Positions 49,387 to 60,138 are shown, numbered from the stretch's first letter. The stretch: 64,000 nt of DNA from Actinobacillus indolicus (GCF_004519515.1 NZ_CP038145.1:186001-250000), one strand, 5' to 3'. Notes: generated by a model from the sequence alone, not told the origin. Program-made: numbers and translations.

Positions 49387-51669
49387 TTATTCATTTGCCC
49401 CTATCCCCTGATACCAAGGACTAAAGCGGTTTCTTGCGGTGGAAATGTTGTAATTATCTGAATAAAAATCGACTTGGATCATTCCCACTTGAGCAGTATT
49501 AAGCCACTTCACTTGATACTGCTCAAGCCGTTGAATAACTTGACTATTTGGCATTTTCCACGGGTTCCAACGCCCAGCCGAAATAATCGCCCAAGTGGGT
49601 TGGGTGTGAGCTAACAAAGTTTGGCTGGTACTGGTTTTACTGCCGTGGTGTCCTACTTGAAGAAAATCGATCTTACCGATCTGGCTTGCATATTGTCGTT
49701 CTTCCGCAATCCCACTATCCCCAGCAAGAAGCAATCTATATTGCCCTATCGACACTCGTAATACACAAGAGTGTTCATTTTTAGCTCGCTCACTGAGTTG
49801 CAAAGGATAAATCGCCTCAAGGTACATTGTGCCGAATTGCCACTGATTGCCTGCTACACAAGGCTCTGCAACTTGGCGACTATAATGATTTTTACCCGAA
49901 AGGATCAAACGTGCATTTGGGTAGGCTTGCAGTAATGGCAAAACGCCCCCTGCGTGATCGTTATCATCGTGGCTAACAAAAATAGCTTCAACCACTATCC
50001 CTTCACGGCGTAAATAGGGCAGTATTTCCAATTCCGCCATTGTGCCACCTTGCCACGCAACACCTGTATCATAAAGAATAGCTTTCTGTTTGCCTTGATG
50101 TTGATAAATCAATCCCATTGCCAACCCTTGCCCCACATCAAAATTCACCCATTTTACAAGCGGTGGTTTAAGTGTATCTTTTACAAAATGAAATCCGATC
50201 CACAATCCTAAAAGCAATGCTACGGTTGCCACCCCATAACGAATAGAAAAACGTTGCTGAACAGCACCATATAATCCCATTAAAATCAATAAATTAAGGC
50301 ATATTAATCCCCATTGTTGAGCGACACTTAAATAGAGCCAATGGTGGGAAAATGGCTCAATCCACGCTATTCCCCACGTTGCAATTTGATGGCAAAGCCA
50401 CCAAGTTTGAAATAGGTTATCTGTTAATAAACTAAATAAAATCAATGGGATAAGAATAAAGCTATAAAGTGGAACAATGATAAGATTGGCTAACAAAGCA
50501 AAAGGCGATGTGCCATCAAAAAAACTAAGTTGGATCGGCGAAAACACCAGCCAAATGCCTAACTGTAAATGAAACAGCTCTAACAGCAACTTCATCACTC
50601 GATTTTGCATATTTTTGACAAAATCAAACCGCTTGAGTGGAAAAGCCTGATACCAAATAATTAGACTAGCAACAGCCAAAACAGAAAGCCAAAAACTATC
50701 GGACAGTAACGTCAGCGGATCAAAGACAGCCAACAACACCACGCCACGAAGCCATAACTGCCACGGTGTATAATGGCGACGAGCATATTGCACCAGCAAA
50801 ACCAATGAAATCGCCACCATTGCCCGTACCGTTGGAATTTGAAAGCCTGCCAAAAAGCTATATCCCAACGCCACACACCACCCTACTCCCCTTGCAAAAT
50901 ACAAGGACAATCCCACCGCTTTCAGGCAACGAAACCGCAATAATAGCCACTGCCCAGCTTTCGCCACCCAAAAAGCTAACAGATACACCAGAACAATATG
51001 TGAGCCTGAAATTGCAATTAGATGTGCGGTTGTTGTTTGTTGAAAGATCGCCCAATGGCTTTGACTTAACCACGCCCGTTCACCAAAAGCAAGGGCGAGC
51101 AGTAACCCTTGTGTTGCAAAAGGGGCGGTCTGCTCTCGCATACGATCAAACCAAGTTGCACGCCAGCTTTGTTGTTCACCTACTTTTACTGCTTTTTTGA
51201 CCGTAGCTGTTGCTGAAATATGCTGAGCCACATACCATTTTTGTCGATCAAAATTGCCATCATTTAAGCGAGCGGACAAAGGCTTCAATGCCAGTTCCGC
51301 GTTATAACTTGCTTCCAGTATCAATGGCGTATCTGCTTGCCAATTAACATAAACATAGCCCCCATTAGCACGCTCTACGATAGCAGTTTGATACTCCTGC
51401 TGTTTTAAAATTTGCTTAACTAACACCAGCTCTTGCACCTTAACAGCGGTCTGTTCCTGATGTTTTTTTGCAAGTTGCAGAATATGAGCGTAACTCACCG
51501 CTAGCACACCGCCCAACAGCAAGATCCCCAATTTCTCACGCAATAATCCCCATAATGCAAGGGCAAGAGAAAATACCACCACATAGCCAAGCCACGAAGC
51601 AGGCAGAACAATCAACGGCAATAAACCGAACAATAGCGTTAAACAGACACGATCAATAGACATCATCAA
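49387..51669 (-). CDS. comEC: DNA uptake channel protein ComEC/Rec2
   Basis: 760 residues. Inner-membrane channel for single-stranded DNA in natural transformation. N-terminal OB-like segment, then the competence domain with many membrane helices (LIAISGSHIVLVYLLAFWVA, FLAGFQIPTVRAMVAISLVLL), and a C-terminal metallo-beta-lactamase-like domain (FVSHDDNDHAGGVLPLL, LLAGDSGIAEE, VGHHGSKTSTS). Full length, in keeping with the many uptake sequences in the window. Three Met codons at the start; the first is used. Confidence 0.92.
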   Translation of the reverse strand: MMMSIDRVCLTLLFGLLPLIVLPASWLGYVVVFSLALALWGLLREKLGILLLGGVLAVSYAHILQLAKKHQEQTAVKVQELVLVKQILKQQEYQTAIVERANGGYVYVNWQADTPLILEASYNAELALKPLSARLNDGNFDRQKWYVAQHISATATVKKAVKVGEQQSWRATWFDRMREQTAPFATQGLLLALAFGERAWLSQSHWAIFQQTTTAHLIAISGSHIVLVYLLAFWVAKAGQWLLLRFRCLKAVGLSLYFARGVGWCVALGYSFLAGFQIPTVRAMVAISLVLLVQYARRHYTPWQLWLRGVVLLAVFDPLTLLSDSFWLSVLAVASLIIWYQAFPLKRFDFVKNMQNRVMKLLLELFHLQLGIWLVFSPIQLSFFDGTSPFALLANLIIVPLYSFILIPLILFSLLTDNLFQTWWLCHQIATWGIAWIEPFSHHWLYLSVAQQWGLICLNLLILMGLYGAVQQRFSIRYGVATVALLLGLWIGFHFVKDTLKPPLVKWVNFDVGQGLAMGLIYQHQGKQKAILYDTGVAWQGGTMAELEILPYLRREGIVVEAIFVSHDDNDHAGGVLPLLQAYPNARLILSGKNHYSRQVAEPCVAGNQWQFGTMYLEAIYPLQLSERAKNEHSCVLRVSIGQYRLLLAGDSGIAEERQYASQIGKIDFLQVGHHGSKTSTSQTLLAHTQPTWAIISAGRWNPWKMPNSQVIQRLEQYQVKWLNTAQVGMIQVDFYSDNYNISTARNRFSPWYQGIGANE

Positions 51670-51763
51670 TATACCTAATCAAAGAGATCACAGTATGCCA
51701 ATGACGAAAAGAGAGAGAAAAGTAGAAAAATGACGTTTTTCGACGGGGATCACAAAAATAAAT

Positions 51764-51783
51764 AAAGGGGCTATTGCCCCTTT
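51764..51783 (-). terminator. Terminator after sstT
   Basis: AAAGGGGC-AATA-GCCCCTTT on the minus strand followed by ATTTATTTTT. Confidence 0.85.
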
Positions 51784-51799
51784 ATAAAACTAGTAGAAA

Positions 51800-53008
51800 T
51801 TACTTATTCTCATCCGCCATACTTACCGCTGCGGTAAATAGTACGTCCGTTGATGAGTTAAGTGCTGTTTCAGCTGAGTCTTGGATAACACCAATGATGA
51901 AACCTACACCGATAACTTGTGCTGCAATATCATTTGGAATATTGAATAAGCTACATGCAAGTGGGATTAACAATAATGAACCACCCGCTACGCCTGATGC
52001 ACCACAAGCACAGATTGAAGCTACAAAGCTTAATAAAATTGCCGTCCAAAGATCTGGTGTAATACCCTGAGTATAAGCTGCTGCAAGTGTTAGTACAGTA
52101 ATGGTGATTGCTGCACCAGCCATATTAATGGTTGCACCAAGTGGAATAGAAACTGAATAGATTTCTTCTTTTAAACCTAAACGTTTTGCTAATCCCATGT
52201 TTACAGGGATGTTTGCTGCAGAACTACGGGTAAAGAATGCAGTTACACCACTTTCACGTAAGCAAGTGAAAGTTAGTGGATATGGATTGCGACGAATTTT
52301 CCAATAGACTAATAATGGATTGAGGATAAATGCCACAATCGCCATTGCACCAAGTAATACAGCGAGTAAACGAGCATAGCCAACAAAGGCATCTGCACCA
52401 TTCGTAGCCATGGTTTCAGCAACTAAGCCAAATACCCCTATTGGTGCAAAAGCGATAACCACTTTAACCACAAATGAAACCGCATCGGCAATATCATTTA
52501 AGAACACTTTTGTACTTGGTGCTGCATGACGTAATGCAATACCTAAACCAATAGACCATGCAAGAATACCGATAAAGTTACCGTTAGTAATCGCACCTAA
52601 TGGATTATCTACTAAGTTAAAAATGACGGTTTTTAGTACTTCACCTACGCCTTGCGGTGGAGCTAAACCATCTGGACTTGCAACGAGTTCTAATGTTGTT
52701 GGGAAAAGATAGCTTAATACAACTGCGGTCACAGCTGCAATAAAGGTACCTAACACATACATGACTAAAATCGGTTTTAAACGGCCATCTGTACCAATCT
52801 CTTTATTTGCAATCGCTGAAATAACTAATGCAAAAACAAGGATTGGTGCGATTGCACGCAATGATTTCACGAAGAATTGGCCTAATACGCCAACACTTTT
52901 CGCCCACTCAGGATTTACTAATGCGAGTAGAATACCGAGTACAAGAAAAATAGCGATACGTAAAACTAAATTACCGCCTAAGATTTTGGAAGATAAAGAG
53001 TTACTCAT
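51800..53008 (-). CDS. sstT: Sodium:serine/threonine symporter SstT
   Basis: 402 residues from MSNSLSSKILGGNLVLR (AGGAAAT upstream), not the longer frame. Dicarboxylate/amino acid:cation symporter family: TRSSAANIPVNMGLAKRLG (serine-rich HP1 region), GATINMAGAAITITVLTLA, and ACGASGVAGGSLLLIPLAC. About eight membrane helices. Imports serine and threonine with sodium. Confidence 0.94.
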   Translation of the reverse strand: MSNSLSSKILGGNLVLRIAIFLVLGILLALVNPEWAKSVGVLGQFFVKSLRAIAPILVFALVISAIANKEIGTDGRLKPILVMYVLGTFIAAVTAVVLSYLFPTTLELVASPDGLAPPQGVGEVLKTVIFNLVDNPLGAITNGNFIGILAWSIGLGIALRHAAPSTKVFLNDIADAVSFVVKVVIAFAPIGVFGLVAETMATNGADAFVGYARLLAVLLGAMAIVAFILNPLLVYWKIRRNPYPLTFTCLRESGVTAFFTRSSAANIPVNMGLAKRLGLKEEIYSVSIPLGATINMAGAAITITVLTLAAAYTQGITPDLWTAILLSFVASICACGASGVAGGSLLLIPLACSLFNIPNDIAAQVIGVGFIIGVIQDSAETALNSSTDVLFTAAVSMADENK

Positions 53009-53279
53009 AAAATTTCCTGTAAGACAAAACAAAATAAACGGCTAGCCGTCTATTTACCTAAATAAAGGAGTTTGTGAGATTAGCGGAAAAAATGTCAGAA
53101 TGGAATAGACAAGCGGTAATTTTTGTAAAGATTTTTGCAAAGATAGAACTTTTTTAAAAAAGGATTTTTCGTAAAAATTATACTCAATATTTCACTCAAC
53201 TCATCAATAATCTATTTCCGATATGCTTTTATTTCAGGTAAAATGTTGGCAATTTTTTTACATTTATCACGAGTATTTA

Positions 53280-53642
53280 ATGAAACCCGAAAATAAAGCC
53301 GATTTTCAACGCATCATTCGCGCAACAGGTTATACAATGAAAGGCCTGAAGAGTGCCTATATTCATGAAGCTGCATTTCGTCAAGAAGTGTGGCTTTCCT
53401 TTTTTATGATTCCGCTCGGTTTTTATTTGGGAGATGGATCAATTGAAAAGATTTTATTAGTTGGTTCTGTATTGTTAGTTCTTGTGATTGAATTGCTTAA
53501 TAGTGCCGTAGAATCTGTTGTTGACCGTATCGGTTCTGAGTATCACGAATTATCAGGTCGAGCAAAAGATATTGGTTCTGCAGCAGTCTTTGTTGCTATG
53601 CTCATTACAGCCTTAACTTGGTTGTTAATTTTGTTTTTCTAA
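53280..53642 (+). CDS. dgkA: Diacylglycerol kinase DgkA
   Basis: 120 residues from MKPENKADFQRIIRATGYT; the upstream part of the frame is non-coding. Three membrane helices; catalytic signature EAAFRQEVW and IELLNSAVESVVDRIG. Phosphorylates diacylglycerol in phospholipid turnover. The next gene begins 2 bp later. Confidence 0.94.
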   Translation: MKPENKADFQRIIRATGYTMKGLKSAYIHEAAFRQEVWLSFFMIPLGFYLGDGSIEKILLVGSVLLVLVIELLNSAVESVVDRIGSEYHELSGRAKDIGSAAVFVAMLITALTWLLILFF

Positions 53643-53643
53643 A

Positions 53644-54234
53644 ATGTTCCGTTCTCCAATAATATTAAAAATATTAGCCATATTCTTAATTGGTTTAGTT
53701 TCCATTTGGGGATATTTTTATTATCAAACTCATATAAGAATAGATCAGATTATTCTTAAGGAACAACCAACACAACCATTATTAATGAATGAAAAAATGT
53801 TAACCTCCACAAACATTGATCGTTTAGTTGTTTTTAAATCAAAAAGACAAATGTGGGCTTATGAAGGAGAAACTTTAGTCAAAATATATCCTATTTCTCT
53901 TGGGTTTAGCCCTATTGGGCATAAACAATTTGAAGGCGATGGAAAAACACCAGAAGGGGTTTACAAAATTAATGAACGAAACCCCAATAGTGCTTACCAT
54001 AAAAATTTAGGAATTTCATATCCTAATGAAGAAGATAAAGCCTATGCTGCTTTACATAATAAATCAGCGGGTGGCTTAATCAAAATACATGGTTTAAGAA
54101 ATGGCAGTGGTTCAATTGGCCGCTTACATTTATTAAAAGATTGGACTCACGGTTGTATTGCCGTTACCAATGAAGAAATGGACGAGTTATATGAACATGT
54201 CGTACATAATGCGATTATAGATATTCGTCCTTAA
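53644..54234 (+). CDS. L,D-transpeptidase (YkuD domain), YafK-like
   Basis: 196 residues. N-terminal membrane anchor (KILAIFLIGLVSIWGYFYY) and a YkuD catalytic domain: SLGFSPIGHKQFEGDGKTPEG, IKIHGLRNGSG (His) and WTHGCIAVTNEEMDELY with the catalytic Cys in HGCI. Either cross-links peptidoglycan or, like E. coli DpaA/YafK, releases Braun lipoprotein. Coupled to dgkA. Confidence 0.87.
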   Translation: MFRSPIILKILAIFLIGLVSIWGYFYYQTHIRIDQIILKEQPTQPLLMNEKMLTSTNIDRLVVFKSKRQMWAYEGETLVKIYPISLGFSPIGHKQFEGDGKTPEGVYKINERNPNSAYHKNLGISYPNEEDKAYAALHNKSAGGLIKIHGLRNGSGSIGRLHLLKDWTHGCIAVTNEEMDELYEHVVHNAIIDIRP

Positions 54235-54270
54235 AATATCACAGCTAATTCATAATATTAAGGTGGTTTT

Positions 54271-55923
54271 ATGAAATTAAAAAAAACACTTCTCTCTCTT
54301 GCTCTCATTAGTTCAGCAACCGCTGCTGTAGCTTATGAAACGGATAAAACCTATAAATTTACTATTTTGCATTTAAACGATACTCACGGTCATTTCTGGA
54401 AAAATGATAAAGATGAATATGGTTTTGCTGCACAAAAAACAGCCATTGAAACTATCCGTAAAGAGGTCTCTGAGAAAGGTGGTGATGTGATTCTACTTCA
54501 TGCTGGGGATTTCAATACAGGCGTACCTGAATCTGACATGCAAAATGCAAAACCAGATATTGAAGGTTTAAATATGTTAGGGGTTGAAGCAGCTGTATTA
54601 GGTAACCATGAATTTGATTTTCCTCTTCAAATCCTAGATATGCAAGAAAAATGGGCTAAATTCCCGCTATTATCTGCAAACGTAATTAATAAAAAAACCA
54701 ATAAAACTTTAGTAGAACCTTACACTACACTCCATAAAAATGGCTTGACATTTGCAGTGGTAGGCTTAACGACGGAAGATACTGCCAAATTAGGTAATCC
54801 CGATGTTACTGATAATGTTATTTTCAAAAATCCAATTGAAACTGCGAAAAAAACATTAGCCAAACTAAATAAAATGAAAGAACAGCCTGATGTGCGTATT
54901 GCATTAACACATATGGGCTATTATTACGATGCACAACACGGTATGAATGCACCAGGTGATGTGACCTTAGCACGAACTTTAGAAAAAGGTGCATTTGATG
55001 TGATTGTGGGTGGCCATACTCACGATACCGTTTGTGTTGATGAAAAAGGCGTATTTAAAGCTAAATATACCCCAGGTGAAGAGTGTAAACCTGATTTCCA
55101 AAACGGAACTTGGATTGTTCAAGCGGGCGAATGGGGTAAATTCTTAGGTCGTGCGGATTTTGAATTCAAAAATGGCGAAACGAAACTTGTTAAATATGAA
55201 TTAATTCCAATCAACTTAAAAGAGAAAGTGAAATTAGCAGATGGTAAGAGCGAATATAAACTCTACCAGGCTGAAATCCCTGAAGACAAAGCCGTATTCG
55301 ACCACTTGAAAAAATATCAAGATGAAGGCGATAAACTATTAGGTGTGAAAGTGGGTGAAGTCAAAGGTGGAAAATTAGAAGGTGATCGTAAAGTGATCCG
55401 TTTCCACCAAACGAACTTAGGTCGCTTAATTGCACAGTCACAAATGGAACGTGTTAAAGCTGATGTTGGTATTATGAACTCAGGTGGTATCCGAGCTTCA
55501 ATTAACGAGGGTGATGTTACTTATAAAGATATTTTAACGGTTCAACCTTTCGGGAATATGATTGCGACTGTTGATCTTACTGGCCAAGAGTTAATTGATT
55601 ACTTAAATGTGGTGGCATTAAAAGATGTTGATATGGGTGCATATCCACAATTTGCAGGAATCTCAATGGTGGTTGACCGTACTGCAAAACAAGTTTCAGA
55701 GGTGAAAATTGGTGGTAAACCGCTCGATCTCAACAAAAAATATAAAGTGTCTGTACCAGATTATTGTGCGGCAGGTGGTGACGGTTATCCAATCCTGAAA
55801 AAACACCCAAGCTATGTAAATACGGGCTTTATTGATGCTGAAATGTTGAAAAAATACTTTGAAGAAAATAAATCTATTGACGTATCAAAATACGATCCAA
55901 AAGATGATGTAATCTTCAAATAA
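54271..55923 (+). CDS. ushA: Periplasmic 5'-nucleotidase/UDP-sugar hydrolase UshA-like
   Basis: 550 residues with signal peptide (LLSLALISSATAAVA-Y). Metallophosphatase domain: ILHLNDTHGHFW, HAGDFNTG, LGNHEFDFP and VGGHTHD bind the metals; C-terminal nucleotidase domain with MNSGGIRASINEGDVTYKDIL and YCAAGGDGYPIL. Close to the H. influenzae NucA type, which processes NAD and nucleotides in the periplasm. Ends at a G/C-rich hairpin. Confidence 0.9.
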   Translation: MKLKKTLLSLALISSATAAVAYETDKTYKFTILHLNDTHGHFWKNDKDEYGFAAQKTAIETIRKEVSEKGGDVILLHAGDFNTGVPESDMQNAKPDIEGLNMLGVEAAVLGNHEFDFPLQILDMQEKWAKFPLLSANVINKKTNKTLVEPYTTLHKNGLTFAVVGLTTEDTAKLGNPDVTDNVIFKNPIETAKKTLAKLNKMKEQPDVRIALTHMGYYYDAQHGMNAPGDVTLARTLEKGAFDVIVGGHTHDTVCVDEKGVFKAKYTPGEECKPDFQNGTWIVQAGEWGKFLGRADFEFKNGETKLVKYELIPINLKEKVKLADGKSEYKLYQAEIPEDKAVFDHLKKYQDEGDKLLGVKVGEVKGGKLEGDRKVIRFHQTNLGRLIAQSQMERVKADVGIMNSGGIRASINEGDVTYKDILTVQPFGNMIATVDLTGQELIDYLNVVALKDVDMGAYPQFAGISMVVDRTAKQVSEVKIGGKPLDLNKKYKVSVPDYCAAGGDGYPILKKHPSYVNTGFIDAEMLKKYFEENKSIDVSKYDPKDDVIFK

Positions 55924-55925
55924 TC

Positions 55926-55955
55926 ATGTAGGGGCGAGCCGATGTGCTCGCCCTA
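55926..55955 (+). terminator. Hairpin after ushA
   Basis: TAGGGGCGAGC-CGATGT-GCTCGCCCTA, then ATCTTATTT. Resembles the GTAGGGGCG intergenic repeat at 34050-34130. Confidence 0.65.
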
Positions 55956-56002
55956 ATCTTATTTACTATCAATTTGCAAAATTTTATCCAAAACTCACCG
56001 CT

Positions 56003-58573
56003 ATGATCGACTGTCAATCACTTAAAACTGAGCTTATCGAATTCACACTCCAGCAAAAACAACATTTTACGAGCCAAAATGTCCTTGATTTACTTAAACA
56101 ACGTAGTGACTTTTATGATACCTTGCTACTCAAACTATGGCATCAATTTGGTTTTAGTGATCGTACGGATCTCGCGTTAGTTGCTGTCGGTGGCTATGGT
56201 AGAAAAGAGATGTTTCCGCTCTCTGATCTTGATATTTTGGTGTTAAGTGAAACAGCTTTAGATGAACAAACTCAATCACAACTCAATACGCTATTTAATT
56301 TACTTTGGGATAGTAAGTTGCAATTAGGCGCAAGTATTCGCACATTAGCTGAGTGTATTGAAGTCGGCAAAGCGGAAATTTCTGTGGCAACTAATATGTT
56401 TGAAAGCCGTTTTCTGATCGGCAATGAACAGCTTTGGCAGCAGCTAATGGAACGCCTATTTCATGCAGATTTTTGGCCAATTCAAGACTTTTTCACCGCA
56501 AAAGTTGAAGAAAAAAATGAGCGTTACGCCCGCTATCATAATACCAGCTATAACCTTGAACCCGATTTAAAACATAGTCCAGGTGGATTACGAGATCTAC
56601 ATCTACTCTCTTGGATTATGCTACGTCATTATGGGCTTCACAGTTTAGAAAGCCTATTTGAAAAAGGATTACTCTATCCCGAAGAATATCTTGAACTACA
56701 ACAAGCACAACAGACACTATTTCGTATGCGTTTTGCCCTACATCTGCAACTTAAACGCTACGATAACCGCCTGCGCTTTGATCGCCAACTACAATTAAGT
56801 GAACAACTTGGCTATCAAGGGGAAGGAAATCAACCCGTTGAAACGATGATGAAAGCTTTCTTCCAAGCGACTCAATCCATCTCGATATTGACCCAACTGC
56901 TACTTGATCATTTTGAACAAGAAACCTTGCGCCCTTTGCAAAAAAATGAGCTAAAGCAACCGCTTGATCGCCACTTTTATCTTCAAGGAAATACCTTAAT
57001 TTGTAGCAACCCACAACTATTTAAACAACAACCAGAATCGATTTTAGCTCTCTTTTTCCATTTAACAGAACACACTCAAGCCGTTGCAGAAACAACCACT
57101 TTGCGCCAGCTCCGCTTGGCGTTACAAAGTATCTCTCAGCCTCTGTGTGAACTCCCACAGGCTCGAACTCGCTTTATTCAGCTTTTTTCTCAGCCACAAG
57201 TCGTTAAACGAGCGATTGTCCCCATGCACCAACTTGGCGTACTCACTGCCTATTTGCCACAATGGAAAGGTATCCAAGGGCTGATGCAGTTTGATCTGTT
57301 CCATATTTATACCGTAGATGAGCACACTATTCGAGTCATGCTAAAACTGGAAAGTTTTTTACAAGCAGAGAATGCAGAACAGCATCCGCTCTGTTGTAAA
57401 ATTTTCCCTTTATTGCCAAATCGTCCACTACTCTATCTAGCTGCTCTTTTTCATGATATTGCCAAAGGCAGAGAAGGCGATCATGCAACAGTAGGTGCCG
57501 TAGATATGAAAGCCTTTGCTGAACAACACGGTTTTAACCAAGCAGATACTGATTATATGTCATGGCTGGTCGCAGAACATTTGACCATGTCAATTACTGC
57601 ACAACGTCGTGATATTCACGATCCCGATATCGTTAAAACCTTTGCAAAAATTGTCGGAAATCCGACCGCTTTATCTGCACTCACTTGTCTTACTGTGGCA
57701 GATATTTGTGCAACTAATGAAACCCTTTGGAATGACTGGAAACGTTCACTTTTTATCAAACTCTTTCAGTTTACCGAACAGCAATTACAGTTGGGTGATG
57801 AGCAAGCTCTCGATCAACAAAAACTAAGCCAAGAACATCGCCAACAGGCTTTTGAACAATTAACTCAAGTCATTTCTGCAGAACACCACGACTTATTAAC
57901 ACAGTTTTGGCAATCTTGTCCTGACGGTTATTTTATCCGCCACAGCCCTACCCAACTCTATTGGCATGCATTACATTATGTGCAAAATCCGCAACTACCG
58001 ATGGTGCTGATTAGCAATCAATATGCCCGTGGCGCAACGGAAATCTTTATTTATTGCAAAGACCAAGCTCAACTTTTTGCACGTATTGCCCAAACGCTCA
58101 GTCAAAAGAAAGTTTCTATTCACGATGCACAAATTTTAACGAGCGAAAATGGGCTTGTCATGGATAGCTTTATTATCAGTGAAACCCATGGGCAACCGTT
58201 GGATGATGAGCGTAGTGCTCAAATTCATACGGCATTGATGAACGCATTAACGCAAGCATCGACTAAAAGCTTTAGTTCTCATAAAAAACCCGTAAAACAC
58301 CAATCTTTTAAACGTAAAACGAAGCTCCGTTTTTTAGCAAATTCTCAGCCAAATCAAACCGCTTTTGAGTTATTTACACTAGATAGAGAAGGATTATTAG
58401 ATCATATCAGTTATATTTTTGGTGAACTCAAATTAAATCTGCTCAATGCTAAAATTACGACTATTGGTGAACGAGTGGAAGATTTCTTTGTGGTAAGTAA
58501 CCAGCAAGGATTGTCTCTGTCTGATGATGAAAAAAGTGCATTAAAAGCACGTTTAATCACAGAACTTGAATAG
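56003..58573 (+). CDS. glnD: Bifunctional [PII] uridylyltransferase/uridylyl-removing enzyme
   Basis: 856 residues. Senses glutamine and modifies PII (GlnB/GlnK). Nucleotidyltransferase motif VGGYGRKEMFPLSDLDILVL near residue 65, HD hydrolase domain LAALFHDIAKGREGDHATVGA near 490, and two C-terminal ACT domains (TEIFIYCKDQAQLFARIAQTL; ELFTLDREGLLDHISYIFGEL). Full length and all domains present. Confidence 0.95.
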   Translation: MIDCQSLKTELIEFTLQQKQHFTSQNVLDLLKQRSDFYDTLLLKLWHQFGFSDRTDLALVAVGGYGRKEMFPLSDLDILVLSETALDEQTQSQLNTLFNLLWDSKLQLGASIRTLAECIEVGKAEISVATNMFESRFLIGNEQLWQQLMERLFHADFWPIQDFFTAKVEEKNERYARYHNTSYNLEPDLKHSPGGLRDLHLLSWIMLRHYGLHSLESLFEKGLLYPEEYLELQQAQQTLFRMRFALHLQLKRYDNRLRFDRQLQLSEQLGYQGEGNQPVETMMKAFFQATQSISILTQLLLDHFEQETLRPLQKNELKQPLDRHFYLQGNTLICSNPQLFKQQPESILALFFHLTEHTQAVAETTTLRQLRLALQSISQPLCELPQARTRFIQLFSQPQVVKRAIVPMHQLGVLTAYLPQWKGIQGLMQFDLFHIYTVDEHTIRVMLKLESFLQAENAEQHPLCCKIFPLLPNRPLLYLAALFHDIAKGREGDHATVGAVDMKAFAEQHGFNQADTDYMSWLVAEHLTMSITAQRRDIHDPDIVKTFAKIVGNPTALSALTCLTVADICATNETLWNDWKRSLFIKLFQFTEQQLQLGDEQALDQQKLSQEHRQQAFEQLTQVISAEHHDLLTQFWQSCPDGYFIRHSPTQLYWHALHYVQNPQLPMVLISNQYARGATEIFIYCKDQAQLFARIAQTLSQKKVSIHDAQILTSENGLVMDSFIISETHGQPLDDERSAQIHTALMNALTQASTKSFSSHKKPVKHQSFKRKTKLRFLANSQPNQTAFELFTLDREGLLDHISYIFGELKLNLLNAKITTIGERVEDFFVVSNQQGLSLSDDEKSALKARLITELE

Positions 58574-58637
58574 ATGTACGGCTGAATATGTTATACTTTT
58601 TATAGATTTAATCTCAATTTAACCTTGAAGGATTACA

Positions 58638-59270
58638 ATGAAAAAAATTGTTAAACTGTTATCTCTTGCTACCTTACTTGCCCTGACAGGCTGTAATTCT
58701 GTCCTGAATGCGCCTACGGAAGTAGCTAAACCAACGGTAGAAATTCCCCATAATGATGTACAATGGCAACAACATCTTGCACAATTAGCCCAAATCAAAG
58801 CTTATTCAGCTAAAGGACAATTTGGATATATTTCCCCCGAAGAACGCTTTTCATCTCATTTTGATTGGCAATATAAAATGCCGACAAATTTCGGTTTAAC
58901 CATGTCATCAAATCTTTCAAGCAAATCTTTGAAATTACAACGTAATAGTTACGGTATGACTATTTCGGACAGCGAAGGACGTTCTCGCACAGAAGCCGAT
59001 GTTGCAGCATTAATGGAAGAAATTATTGGTGTTTCTTTCCCTATTGATCAATTTGCTTATTGGGTAAAAGGCCAACCTGAAAAAAATGCTAACTATATCG
59101 TTAATGAAAAACGCCAACTGTCACAATTTGATTATGCCGTGAATGGAACAGTTTGGAAGGCAAGTTTTGTGGAATATCATGAAGATCGCACCCCAAATCT
59201 GCCGAAATTAATTGTTCTTGAAAACGGTGCTCAAACCTTAAAAATTCGTATTGATAACTGGGCTTACTAA
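58638..59270 (+). CDS. lolB: Outer membrane lipoprotein LolB
   Basis: 210 residues with lipobox LALTGC. Receives lipoproteins from LolA and inserts them in the outer membrane. Family features: AYSAKGQFGYISPEERFSSHFDWQY and FPIDQFAYWVKGQPE. A TATACT -10-like box is at about 58594. The stop overlaps the ispE ATG (TAATG). Confidence 0.93.
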   Translation: MKKIVKLLSLATLLALTGCNSVLNAPTEVAKPTVEIPHNDVQWQQHLAQLAQIKAYSAKGQFGYISPEERFSSHFDWQYKMPTNFGLTMSSNLSSKSLKLQRNSYGMTISDSEGRSRTEADVAALMEEIIGVSFPIDQFAYWVKGQPEKNANYIVNEKRQLSQFDYAVNGTVWKASFVEYHEDRTPNLPKLIVLENGAQTLKIRIDNWAY

Positions 59271-60115
59271 TGGCTAAATTTACGTTTCCAAGCCCTGCCA
59301 AGCTAAACTTATTTTTATATATCACAAACAAGCGGGCAGATGGCTACCATGAATTGCAAACGCTCTTTCAGTTTTTGGATTTCGGCGATGAAATTGAGAT
59401 TGAGATCACCCAAGATCCAACAATCACCTTACTTAATCAGATTGAAGGCGTGCCTACGGAACAAAATTTGATTTATCGTGCTGCAAAATTATTGCAAGAT
59501 CAGACCGCTTGTAAACTCGGTGCTAACATCAGCATCACTAAACGCTTACCCATGGGCGGTGGCGTAGGTGGTGGTTCATCCAATGCAGCAACAGTTTTAG
59601 TTGCACTTAATCACCTTTGGCAAGCAGGGCTTTCCTTAATCCAACTCGCTGAGATGGGATTAAGTTTAGGTGCAGATGTGCCGATCTTCGTGCGTGGAAT
59701 GTCCGCTTTTGCTGAAGGTGTTGGTGAAAAACTCACCCCTTGTAAACCTGCTGAAAAATGGTATTTGGTATTAAAACCCGATGAATCTATCTCTACGGCA
59801 CTCATTTTCAAACATCTAGATCTACCACGAAATACCCCAAAACGTACTCTAGATCAATTATTAGACTCAACTTGGGCAAACGATTGCGAAAAAGTTGTCC
59901 GAGATCATTATTCAAAGGTTGATGATCTGCTTAATTGGTTGGTACAATATGCACCGTCTCGGCTAACAGGCACTGGTGCTTGTGTATTTGCCGAATTTGA
60001 TTGTGAAGAAGAGGCTCGTCGTGTTTTTGCACTGAAACCAGCCGATGTTGAAGGCTTTGTAGCTCAAGGCAAAAACGTTTCACCTTTACATCAAACCCTT
60101 AATTTATCTCCCTAA
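59270..60115 (+). CDS. ispE: 4-diphosphocytidyl-2-C-methyl-D-erythritol kinase
   Basis: 281 residues. GHMP kinase of the MEP pathway. Substrate motif FPSPAKLNLFLYI, ATP loop LPMGGGVGGGSSNAATVLVAL, and RLTGTGACVFAEF. Order lolB-ispE-prs is the conserved gammaproteobacterial cluster. Confidence 0.96.
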   Translation: MAKFTFPSPAKLNLFLYITNKRADGYHELQTLFQFLDFGDEIEIEITQDPTITLLNQIEGVPTEQNLIYRAAKLLQDQTACKLGANISITKRLPMGGGVGGGSSNAATVLVALNHLWQAGLSLIQLAEMGLSLGADVPIFVRGMSAFAEGVGEKLTPCKPAEKWYLVLKPDESISTALIFKHLDLPRNTPKRTLDQLLDSTWANDCEKVVRDHYSKVDDLLNWLVQYAPSRLTGTGACVFAEFDCEEEARRVFALKPADVEGFVAQGKNVSPLHQTLNLSP

Positions 60116-60138
60116 TCTATACTTGAGGTTTATCCAAA